Source of the DNA: Elysia marginata
Taxonomy: Eukaryota; Mollusca; Gastropoda; Plakobranchidae
Direction of reading: 5' to 3'
DNA: 40,183 nucleotides
Assembly: GCA_019649035.1 (NCBI GenBank)
Contig: BMAT01012187.1
Coordinates: 235,011 to 275,193 of the forward strand
Position 1 is the first letter of the stretch. Every line of letters starts with the position of its first letter. A program made the position numbers and the translations under genes. This document shows positions 1 to 12,300 of this stretch, piece after piece. A model generated the notes under the pieces. The model was not told the DNA's origin, made no database searches, and saw nothing but the letters and a program-made list of their open reading frames with translations.

Positions 1-170
1 GCAATTTTTGCTTGCCCTTCTGAACACCTAATTCAAGCCCTGCATGATTTATGCGTATCATCTTTTCCCCCTCGAGACATATTGCCAAAGATTAGATGCA
101 TTCATAAAATTTCTTATAATACCCTGTCCATTTTCTCTCTCTGCTCCCCCCCCCCCCCTTCCTCTCTTAG
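1..170 (+). other. 3' end of an upstream UTP20 intron
   Basis: Non-coding. It ends in a pyrimidine-rich tract that includes 13 consecutive C (146-158), followed by CTCTCTTAG at the acceptor. The preceding exon is outside the window. Confidence 0.8.
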
Positions 171-346
171 GATATACTACCAAGAATGCTGATCCCCATC
201 AGTAATGAACTTGCAAAAGAAGGAGGAGACCACACTGAGGTAATGACATTCCTAATACAAGTTGTTTTACACAAGACGGGGGCACCAGTGACAGGAGACG
301 GGATTGGTTTACTCAAGCTGTACCCACTGGATAGGTCCTGGTCCAG
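171..346 (+). CDS. UTP20: UTP20 exon 1 of window
   Basis: Starts in phase 0 (DILPRMLIPISNEL) after the C-rich acceptor and ends at CAG|GTGAGA with two bases carried over. Residues 1-59. The segment VLHKTGAPVTG aligns with human ILNKAAPPTAG, placing the window start near residue 420-440 of the family. Confidence 0.88.
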
Positions 347-3300
347 GTGAGACGCTGGCTTTGCTTTCAATTGTTGAAAGATTTAAAATTTTTTTAAGAA
401 TATGAACTAGCCATAAAATCTAGAAAATGACCTGCGACATTTGAAACTCATGTTGATTTAAATTTTATTTGATTTCTTGGTATTATCGATAAGGAAACTG
501 ACCTTTTTTTAAATAAATTTTGTCATCTTCAATTGTAAAAAGAAGTGTTAGTCTTTTTGCTGTGGTCAAAGAGACTCTGATGTACAAATTATTTTATATC
601 AGATAATTCATGCAAAAGATCTAAGAAGCCTTAGTTTACACGGAACATCAAATATTATATTTTTTTCATATTTATCATATTTTATTTTTATAACCCTATT
701 GATGTGATCTATCACCTTTCTTGACCTGAGAAACTAAAAATCCCTCAAACTTTAGAAATATGAAAATGAAAAAGAAGGGAAAAGAAAAACACAAATATAA
801 ATTTTCCATACACACCATAAAGTCATGAGAAAATTTTTTTTTAATGTGTCCACAAAATTTTGATAATTTTAGAAAAGTTTAAAAAAATGTCTTTTAAGGT
901 GAAAACTGCGACATCCAATTCATTCACCCTGGATGGATAAGGAAGACATATTGTTCTAATTTTATACCTGTAATAAATATGTTATTTTACTTTTTAAATA
1001 AGATCCATACAATTAACTCATTAATATTTCTCACAATCAGAACAAAAAACAATAATGGTGTTGCTGTGTACGTTGAAACTCAACTGACACAACTAGTGGG
1101 CAAGGCGAAGCTAACACTGTCAGATTTGACTAGCCTGTGGGGTTTTGTTGTGTGTCTGCCGCACCTGAGGTGAGTGTTTACTTTTTGCATGGAGTTGAGA
1201 TCTCTTGTAAATTTGTAATTGGCACTGTGAGGTAAGGCTGTAGACATGTCGTTGTTCATAATGGATAAATAATTTTAAGAAATAACAGAAAAAGTAGATA
1301 GTTATACAATACATTTCTTATAGTACATCACTATGCTTTGTCATAAACTTTAAGCAGGCTCACTAAGAAATATAGAAATGATCTCAATGTGAATCTGTTG
1401 GTTGTGATGCAGAACAATAGACAATTATATGATTTGATATTGATCTTAGGCAAAACCCTTAAAAGTAAATATTTTTTTCCTTGCATCACAAATGACAGAT
1501 TCACAACTTTTAGTCTTAGCTTCAAGTATGGGTGTTACCTATTTTAAAATGCAAATACCGTGTTTGTAGACATTAAATGAACAGAAATACAGACAGGCCA
1601 CCATAATTGAAATTGGTGGTTCTTGAAAAGATTGCACGTTCTTATGACTTGAAATTTCTACAAATACAAGTTTGTAAGCAGAACAGAGCATATAAAGCTT
1701 CTAGATTACAGGAAAGGCAGTTTTATGAATGTGAAATGTATCTTTGATTCTTTTTTTAAATTGGTGTTTTAAAAAAGCCTTAAATTTTTGTTTTGATAGC
1801 GTGACAAAGTCTCTGGACATTTGTGCCAAAGTGTGGACCCCTTTATTTGAAACACTCAAAAATGCGGCAGAGCAAGAGTTAGGTAAGTATGTTGTGAATA
1901 ATTTGTGAATGACACTTATTATTTTAGTTTGCTGTTGATTTTTTATATTCTATTTTAATGCAAAATTATTTTGAGAAATTGACAGTTACTTTAAATCCTA
2001 TTGCTTCAAGACAAAAATTTTGCCAGTCATGTAGCTCTGCTGTCTATGGAGATAGATGAGAATGCAGATACAAAATTAACGGCAACAGCATATAGAAACT
2101 TTGGATAGGATTTCGCTAAGCATCAGACAGATTTATGGGCTGTTTGAACTCTCAGTAGGCCAGTCATCTTGTACAAATTGGTAACATTTCCATGACTTGT
2201 TCTCTCTTTTTCTAATCAATTGTGTAATGATAAGCATTATTAATTATCATAAGGTTTAATCATTTTTTCATGACAGAAAAAGTCTTCAGAATGAAAAATG
2301 TAAAAATGAACTAAAAAATAAATTAGAAAAATGATTTTGATTTTCCGATAGTTGGCCTTCAGAGAATTAAGGTTTTATTTCAATAAAGATTGACCACAGG
2401 CAGTAAGCATCTCAGAACTGCTAAAAAAAATTAAAACCGTAACTTAGATGATAGGTGTGAAGGAAATTCAATTTTTCTTTTTGAAAGCATTACATAAAGA
2501 ATAAGGGTAGAATCTACACAAAAAAAATTAATTTAATCTTCAAACGGTTTTGAATTTAAAAAAATGTTCAAGTCTTTCAAATATCGATTTCTAAGTTTCT
2601 ATTACGGTATAATTTTGGCCTGAAGACAAATAGCTTTTACTATACATGTATTTTCATTATACTTATTCTGTAATCTCTTTCAGTTATTGAGATCTTGTCG
2701 GTCCTGAATCAAACATTAAGGAGTATGATATTTATTGCACAAGAAAAGCAACTTGACAAACTACCAGTCAAGTGTGAAGATGTGCTCAAAATGTTGAAGT
2801 GAGTCAGATTGTTTTGTTGTAATATTGAAATTAAACTTCAATTATGATTTCATTTTTAAAAATTTTTTTTTTTTAGTGAAACGTTTCTCTTATCCACACA
2901 TCTGAAATGGCAGCATTTGATTCTTTGGTGGTGGCTTTGTTGCAAAGAATGGGCTTTGTGGCTGGTTGGTTTTTTTTTTTTAATTTTATTTAAAAGTTAA
3001 ATTAGGAAAATGGCACTTGTCTGAAATACTGTTTATAGTTGGAAAAAAAAGGTAAATTTTTATAGCTCATTCTGCAAAGCATTTTAAAATGATTAAATTA
3101 AAGAAGCCCAACTTACTAGGCGTTTCTCACAACCTGTTTTTTTTTTTCGTATTGAACTTAATAAATCACTATTGCCTTCCAACAGATATCAACCAAGTTT
3201 CTGCCCTGTCCTCCAATTGCTGGATTTCTACCTGAGTTTTCCAGGACACACAGATTTGCTGACAGAGGAGTTGTTACATGAACTATATCCCCTGCTTGAA

Positions 3301-6300
3301 CAAAATCTTGTGTCCTCATCTCATAATGTAAGGTGCAGCCTGAATAAAACTGGCCTAGTTAGAGAGAAGCAGGGTCAGCCTGTGAAATCTTCTTCTGGAG
3401 TCAATCCATGAAAAATGCCATATTTTTATTTTTGTAAAAAGCAATGCAACAGTGTAACCCTTTCAGAGTTAGGTGTTTATGTGCCTCTTAGTGACAAAAT
3501 TTGGGGAAAAAAAAATTGTTAAAGGTCAAAATTTGCTGTTTTAAATTTTACACCCAGGAAAACCATGAATATGACTAAACTATGCACTACTTATGTTATG
3601 ATTAAATCTTTTTGAACATTTATAAGTTTAAAAAAAATAACCAAATGAAATTTAATAGGGCGCAGAAGGGTTGAACATCCATCCTCTTACTGGGAGGAAA
3701 TCTTCATACCCAATGCCCTAGTAATCAAACAGAATGTCTTTCTAGATTATCAAATAAACATTAGTTTATATTTGAAAAGATTATTGGTTGTGGCATTCAA
3801 ATTATATTAGTGAGCATTTTAAGCAGGATCTATGCTTGAAGACTTTATGGTACACACTCTCTGTATTAGAAGTTATATAAATCTCTTCTCTTCAAGATTT
3901 CAGAATCATGTATAAAATTTTTTTACTTCTGGTGGCATTGGAAGTGATTATTTTTATTTAACAACTGTACGTCAAGCCTCTACATTTTTGGCCTAAGTCA
4001 GGCTTAGCCCAAAATGCAACTGATGCACCGTTCGAATCAGTGTAATGCCTGCTATCATGCTTCTAAGAAATTAATAAAATCTGCCAAAAATTCTTGGTGC
4101 AAATTGCAAAATAATATTTTTGCCTAAGTCAAAATGAGTAAGGCCATAATCACAGTTTTTACTAATTTTCTTAAAACTGGCCCAAATGACTTAGGCCAAA
4201 AAGATAGAGGCTTGACGTATAGAAACTTGATTTTTATACTTTTTTTATTTTTTCACTAAACAAGTTTTTTTTCATGAATGTATGAAAAATGATTGATTCT
4301 GACCTCTCTTTTTTACTATTTCTTTAAGGTGCGACTGCTGACATGCCACATATTTTCCCTGTTTCCTTTCAAACTTCAAGATTATGGGGATGTAAGTTTT
4401 AGTAATTTGAATTACATGGCCAGTCTAATTCTTCTTTAATTTTTGTTGTTGTTGTTGTTGTCATTGTGTGATTTCATTGCAAAATGCTCCTCAAGAGTGT
4501 TATTTACTCCCTTTCGGTCCCCTTCTCAACTATTGAAAAAAAAACAACATATTTTTAGTTCATTTTTAAATTTTAGTTAAATCAAAGGAAGATTTACATT
4601 GAAAAAAAAGAAGCAAGTAGCCGTAAAATTTTCAAAATATTGCTGTCCTTCAACATTGAAAGTAAGAGATTGAAGGATCAGGACAATACAACTTAACATA
4701 AACCTCTACTTCAATAAATATCTAATATATAAGTTAGTTCAAGTGATATGGAAGAAGTAAAATGTATATGTATTTCAATATACCTCAACACTGTCCAAAA
4801 CAGTTTTCCGACCGGGATAAACAAAGAATCACTTTATCTTATATAAAACATATTTTTTCTTCTTTTGAATATAGGCCTACTGGTATTTTCTATAATAATA
4901 ATAATATTTTTGCCTGCCTGTTTTCTTTGTGTCTGTTAAAGTTATTATTTATTGCTTTTGTTCAAAATACTGTCTTTTAGGATATTGTGAGAGAGAGTGC
5001 ATTTAAAGCTATGTGGAAAGCTGAACAGATGGAACCCACAGTGCACAACTACAGGGACAAGCTGATCCATTTGCGGAAAATGGAACATGACTTTGCTGCC
5101 AAGTGTTTGCCCACAGGAATTTCTGTGAAGGTCTCCCTCCATTTTTCTTATTTTTTATTTATAATAGGAGTTACTTTACCTTTGGCCTGACTAGGTTTGG
5201 CCCTTTTACCCTTTGGTGGCCCAATTTTCGCAATCGGGATCTATATCATTTTTAATAATGCTTTCAAACGCTATTTCATCATCAGAGTCTAGAATCTAGA
5301 TCTATGTTTGACCGAACAGAAATTTGTAAACAATCCATCTTGGAATCAGCTGAAGACTGCTAGCTGCTAGAGGTGTCGTAAAAATGCTCTCCTGCCGGTT
5401 GTATTCGTCCTAAAAGAACTTCGTTTATATCATTCAAAAGCTAAGTGGCTATGCTAGCGGTTGCCATAGCTTTCCCCGCAGCTGTTGTGATATTAACATA
5501 GGAAAAAAATTCGCAAGCTGAATCTCACAGGGGTTGCGGGACTGGTATTCAGCCGTAAAAATAAAAATCCCACAACGTTTGCTGGGAAAGTAGTCAGTGA
5601 GTTAAATTACTATACCCATATAAGTGGATGTCCTCTAATTTCAAGTCACATTAGGGGGGTGGTCTTTGATAAGGGGGGTCTTAATTGAGGGGTTCCACTG
5701 TCTAAGTAAAGGGAAATTAACCAACAGCCAATTCAGTAAAGAACCTTAATTGATTATTTAATATTTGACTCTTTGGCGAGTCATGCAGCATTTTTTAATT
5801 ATTTTTCTATTGCAAATTATTAATCTTTTTCCAATTTCTTTCACAATAGAAAAGAACAATAAACCTAATTGTTCTGATTATGTTGTCTTAATCAAATCTG
5901 AAAGTCACCTATCCTCCATTACATCATTGCAGGCCTGTTTGTTGTTTGTGCTCGGCAATAAGTACTGGAACTTTAAACTGCTTTGGGAGCCTGTGGGTGC
6001 AATTGTTACATCTTATGCTGGGGCCATGGACACCAAAGAGTTTTGGGATATCATGTTAGCCCAGCTTAACTTGGCAGCCAGTGAATGCGGTAAACAAATT
6101 TTTTTTTCCTGTGAATATATTAAAATCATCTTTTGCTTTTCAAACCATATTTCTAAATTTAGGTGCTTTGAAATTAAATTAAAAATACTTGTTAAAAAAA
6201 GCAATCTGTACAAGAATTTGATTGGCTTTAATGGGTTGTAGAACTTGTTAAAAATGAAAAATGAAGGGAGGAAAAACTGAATTTTGGCACCTCTCAAGTA

Positions 6301-9300
6301 AATTGGTAATTTTTATCCACCTTGGCTTGTGAAAAAAGTGGTAGGGAAGCACTTTGAATAATAATATATTCAGTGCCCAATACTGGTATGAATTTATGCC
6401 AAAGCAACCGTTTTTTAAATATTTTTTTATTCTGTCATCTCCAATCTGTTCACCTGCGTAACATTCTCTTACATTCAGAAAAAGATCTTGATCAGGCCAA
6501 GATTTCTCAGGAGGAGATGCTTGAAGAGAATGAAAACAGTGATGTATCCAGTGTGTTCAAGAGCTATTGGGCCACAGCTTTGGATGACGGTCGACCTCCT
6601 GATTTTCTCAATTACCGCATGCAGTTGTGGAAAACACTCAAGAAGTTTCCAGAGAAATGTGTTTTGAGATCTGATGAGCTGTGTCAGCTTTATCTGCAGT
6701 TCCTCAGGTAAAGGGATCTTTTATTTATCTGGTGTGGTTTTCAGAAATTCTTTGTCCTCTTTTCTTGGGCTACAAAGATCTTAGTCCTAAACGCTCACAA
6801 GCACTTTTTACTCTACATGTAGCTCTAATTGCAAAAAAAAAAAAAGAAGAAGAAGAAGAAAAGAAAAGAAAATATGAACATAAAAACTGAAAAACTGCTC
6901 TGGTTTATTAATAGTGCTGGCCGTTTTTTTAATTCATCATCAATAGATTTGTTTCAGATTCTTGCTCGGATGCTCTGCCATGTTTCAATGCAATTAGCTA
7001 AGTGTAAGAGGCCTTTAACATAAAATACTTGAAATGATTTGGACACTTGTTAAGTTAAATTTATTCTATAAGAATGCAAGGCCTGCATTGCAGCACATTT
7101 GGTTATCAAACAGTTCTTTTTTTTTAAAGGTGGTAATGCTGTTTTTGTGCTCATTGGAATCTTATCTCTTTAAGCATTGATCCTGGTATTTATACATTAA
7201 ATTTTTCAACAACATTTTTATTGTTGCAGTAAAGAGTTTACCACAGCTGATGAAGACACCCAGTCCTTTCAGAACATATTAGAACCATCAAAACAGCAAG
7301 ATGAATCTCAAGACAAAGAGAAAATTATGAGTGACATGCCTTCTGAGTCAAATGAAACAGCTGATGATGTGGATAATGATCCTGAGGAAGATGATAATAA
7401 CAGTGATGATGGTGAGGATGATATGGATGTTTCTGTCGTAGCAAGTGGCACTGAAGGCAGAGGAGGCAGGGGGAAGAAGAAATCCCGCGTTAAGTGAGTC
7501 AAGTACATTTTTGTTAAATGTAAAGACCTACAGTGGAATCCATACAATTCAAAACTGGATAATTGGAATGTTTGTTTAATTTGAAAAGTCCATGTTAATT
7601 CACTGATTTTATCAATCTTTTGTAATGAGTACTGGTTGTTAGAATATTTACTAATTTTTAGTTAAACTTTGTTCCCATGGTACTTGAAATGTCTGACTGG
7701 ACTCTGTTTTTCAAAGCATATGTGACATGAAATATTTTTTTTAACATAAGAATTATTGTTTTAGATTTTTCAGTCATCAACAGCGTCAGATTCATCATAG
7801 TGCTGAGTTTTACCAAGCTGAACCATACTGCGCTATGTTGGAAAAGTCAGGCAAAGATATGCTTTTATCTTGAATGGGCTTGACACAAATATTTAAAATA
7901 ACAAGTTTGATGCACTTATGTAAAAGTGTCCAGAATGAAAATAGATTTGTTGATCTCAGTAATATGAAGATATTCTCTGCACTCCTCTCTCCAGGAGCCT
8001 GTTAGCACATCTTGATGTTTTTGCCCAGTTCAAGAAGCAAAGAGCCATGTTTAACCAGAAAAATGTGCAGGATACATTTTTTGATGTAAGCCGCCACTGT
8101 CTCTTCATCAGCTGTGTCAAACAAAGCATGATCTATTTCCTGTTAAAATTTTTGAAAACACAATTGAAATATTTTTGAAGGATTCAACGGACATTTTAAC
8201 CCTATAGTAAAATTTCCACTTAAGTGAATACTTAAAGTGGCTTTTTTTTTTTTCATGTTTTGAAAGTTATTTTGTTGAAATAACAGACACAGCTGTGGAT
8301 AAAATATTTACTTATCATTCTGGTAGGTAAGATATAAAAAAAAAGTTTTAATTCCTAATTTTTGCAATGCATTGTGTCTTATCAAGAGTGTCCATAATTT
8401 TTTTCCTTAAACAGTTTTCAAGAATATTTATTATTTTGCAAAAGGCTAGTAAAATTCTTTGCTTGATAATAAAAATTTCAGTGTGTGGAGAAGGTCCTGT
8501 ATAATTTTAAGGCAATTTGAAATTAAAGAATATTAAAAAATGCCCTATGATTTTTTAGAGGATGATTTATAATATCCCTTTGTGTATCTTTGTGTTAAAA
8601 TAGCATCTATTGTTTCTTTCAACAGTTTCTGAAGCATAGAAATGCATCAATTCAGAAAACAGCATTTGACTGTATCATGACCTACAAGTCTGCCCATCTT
8701 CTACCTTACAGGTTAGTTTTTACTTCCATCAACAATATTTTTAAGTTTTATAGAAGCCCAAGGTTAAAAAGTTATGAAGAAATTATTGGGTAGTTCTTTA
8801 TTTTCCCCTAAGCTGCTCCATTTAATAAAATTGTTTGTTTGTTTTAGTTTTGTTTCTCAAAGCACTTTTCTAATTTTTTTAAACAATATTTTTAAGTTTT
8901 ATCAAAGCCCAAGGTTAAAAATTTAAAGGAAGAAATTATTGGGTAGTTCTTTATTTTCCGGTAAGCTGCCCCATTTTTTTGAAAATTGCGTTATTGTTTT
9001 TTTTTGTAGCTTAGTTGCTTTTTTATGTGCAGCTGATCAAATCAAAGAGCAGCTTTAAAAAGCATACCTTACAGAGTGTGTTGAGATATTTCAAAAATAC
9101 TTTACTGTCTAGGGCTTCAATCTTTTTCAATTTAAAGCAAAGCATGAAGCCGGACTGAAAGTACCAGTATTATTTATGGTGGTGACTCAGTGAGATAAGG
9201 TGGTTCTTACAAGGCTATAGCTTAAATTGCAAGTGGTCTTAGGTTATTTGCCTCAGTAAGTGGCATGTTACTTTGTAGAATAATACTGTGCATCATATGT

Positions 9301-12300
9301 TCTAGACACAGTGTTTTCTTTTTAAACATCAATTTTGAACCAAAGAATTTTTTTAAAGTTTGAACAAGAAAAAAAAAGAAATGTATAAATAACATGAGCA
9401 TATTTTACAAGACAATTATATGTTTTCTTTGTTCAAAAAGTTAATCTATTTATTACTTTAGTTTGTTTGAAATGTGAAATTATTTTGTTGTATTTTTGCT
9501 TGTCTTATTTCAGAGAAAATTTTAATCGCCTACTTGACGACAAAACCTTCAAGAGTGAAATAACACTGTTCTCTGTGGATGAGGAAAATAATCAAGTGAA
9601 AGCCGAGGACAGGGAAGGTCTTCTGCCTGTGTTGATGAGGTGGGGATAAAGTTGATTTGCTTCATCCTTTCTCAAATAGATTGCTTCCAAAATTATATCA
9701 AATATTGATATTCCCTTGCTTAATCATTTGTTCAAGCTTTAACATTAGTTCAGCTTTATAAGCTAAATATTTGGGGGTCAATATAATGGCATTAGCAGCC
9801 TTTTTGCAATTTTATTTGTAGTGTAGATAATTTTTGTTAGGTTATATCACTCACTGCCTGTACCGAACCATTTTGGGTTAGGGGCATAGACAGGGCGGAG
9901 CCAAAAAAGTTTGGTTGGCAATTCTTTGAAGTAACAATTTGTAATTTTATTAATTATGCATATACATGGGGGGCCTAGATAGCTCAGTTGGTAGAGGCCT
10001 CGTCTGTGGCCCAGAGGTCGTGGGTTCGAGCCTCAGCCGAGCACAGTCCGGGCCCCTACTGGTTGGGTCGGTGTCAGTATAATGTGACCGACTGAGGCTA
10101 AGTCATGGTATCCCCGCTAGTCTCTGGGTGGCAGCCCGTACATTGTCATTGGGACCCAAGCCCTGAGAGCACCTTTGAAGTGGAATTGGGCTTGTAAAAT
10201 ATCCTTCAATTAATTAATGCATATACATGCTTTTGTAAAGTGCCATCAAGCACTCTTTGTTTCCTTTAGATGATAGTTGATATTTAAATTCATTGTTACT
10301 GTTATTATTATATAATGACTGAAATCCTGTTATCTTTATACCGTAGGATTCTTTATGGCAAGATGCATGGCAAAACAGGGAACGACACAGCAGGAAAAGC
10401 GAACAGCAATGTTCGGCGTGCCATTGTGTTTGGTTTCTTGAGTGGATGCCAGCCACATGAGCAGCGATACTTTCTGGAGTTATTGTTTCAGCCTTGCATG
10501 AGATTTGTCACAGGTCAGATTTGTCTTTTTGCTCTATAACTTAATAAGTATCTATTAGATGTCTGAGATTGGTTTTTTTAATGTTCAATTTAAAAAACAA
10601 TAATATAATAAATGACATTCATGTAGTTCCTTCTTATAGAAGCTCAAATCCCTTTTCATTAAAATTGGCATAAGAATACACACACAAAATTTACCATGAA
10701 CAAAATTTCTTGATCAAACAAGCAGCTCTCATTTTTNNNNNNNNNNNNNNNNNNNNNNNNNNNNNNNNNNNNNNNNNNNGAAGCTTAAAAATCATGTCTT
10801 TAAAAATAAATTTCAAAATATTTTTTTTCTGTATGTTTAGAAATTTTTGTCTTTGAAAAATAGTAAGTATAGCAATGTTCTTTTTAAAGTTAAGAGTTGC
10901 AGTTATTTATAAAATACTATGTTTAAATTTTTGTTCTCGACAGATGATCCTGTGAAGATGGTCAGTGAGACTAGGGCAACGCTGAACCTTAGGAAAATGA
11001 TTCCATTGAAAAGAATTAAAGGGTGAGAGTTAAAGTCCCAGCCTTTATAATATGTGAATTTTAATTTTTTTTTCAGATGTACTTTTCACTGTAATTGTTT
11101 TTTTTTCTTTCAAACTTTATAATGGATGTATGAGAATTTTAAAATAGTAGGGAAAGATTGAAACAGTTAGCTCTCTAGGAAATGAATTTATTGGAAATTT
11201 AGTACCAAGTGGGTTCAAATTTCTTTTTCAACAGCAGCATCAAAATCACATATACAATATTTGCCATACCCTTGTATAAAATAAAAAGTAAACAAAACAT
11301 GTTTAACTTTTGTCTGTGGAATCAGCTGCAGCTTTTGTTTATTGGTTTTTTTTTTCTATAATTTTCAACATCAATCTCAGTACTTTTTGTGCACCTTTTA
11401 GAATTTCTTTTTAAAAGTATTGCACATTTATTACAGGAAGGAAGCAGTATACAAAAAAGATAATAGTGTGTGTGTGCATAAAAATTGTTGCATGCTTATA
11501 TTTATGTAGGTGACTGAATTTGTGTAATCCATATACAATTACACAAGTGTATTTTAGCAGTGTTCTGATATATATTTTGATTACCATTTATTTTTATTTT
11601 GTCTTATTTTACCACTGCGCTTTCTCTTTTTCTTTACAGCATGCTCAACACTCTCCAGACGGTCACGAAGCGCTGGGGCCATCGCCTTGGGGAGTTCTCT
11701 GTTTGCATCCTTCATATTCTGCTTGGTCTGACCGCCCTGCTCGACACAACCTTAGCCCGACGACACTTAGTGGTGGCCGGAGCTATCAAATTGCTGAAGT
11801 CTCTGAGGCATACGGTCATTAACCGTATCACACAGGTTTGCCTTTGAAACTGGAGAATAGATGTAAATTATTTTACAAAAAAGTCATCGCAATAGTGATG
11901 AACTATCACATTCAAAATAATAATATTAATAACATATGAAACTGATAATGTCTAGTATACATGCAAGTAAAATATGAAAAATCTGAGCTCATTCGAAAAA
12001 AATACACTATGTACATTACAATCATAAGGTGCAGGCATATCAAATTCATAAAAACGCATGTTACATTGAAAGGTTACATTTTTTTCCAGAGCAGTATTGA
12101 GGCCCTCAAATTGCATATGTACACTCAATTTTTACTTGCTTATGGGCAAGTTGTGTATGTAAAATCCTGAAGGTTTCTGTGTCTGCCAGTGATGAATATT
12201 AAAAAGAGCAAATAGTTTTTGGGTAGAAACTACAAAATACAAAACTAAAATGTCATTTTTTTTAAACTCAAAAAGATTTAATAGTTTATGCTTCTGGTAT

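Noticed and set aside
5765..6241. 158-residue open frame taken as a single coding unit
   Set aside because: Only 5933-6089 matches UTP20; the flanks are intron with clear acceptor and donor sites.
6013..6297. Minus-strand open frame over exon 8
   Set aside because: Antisense shadow of exon 8 and its intron; no conserved character.
9972..10043. Possible functional tRNA gene
   Set aside because: A and B boxes are good, but the acceptor stem and T-stem do not pair, and the segment is the head of a longer unit bounded by target duplications. It is a SINE head.
10737..10779. Missing UTP20 exon within the assembly gap
   Set aside because: Residues on either side of the intron align without a gap to the family, and the phases match.
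11890..11948. Possible intronic box C/D snoRNA (GTGATGA ... CTGA)
   Set aside because: C- and D-like words are present, but there is no terminal stem and no C'/D' pair. Such words are expected by chance in AT-rich introns.
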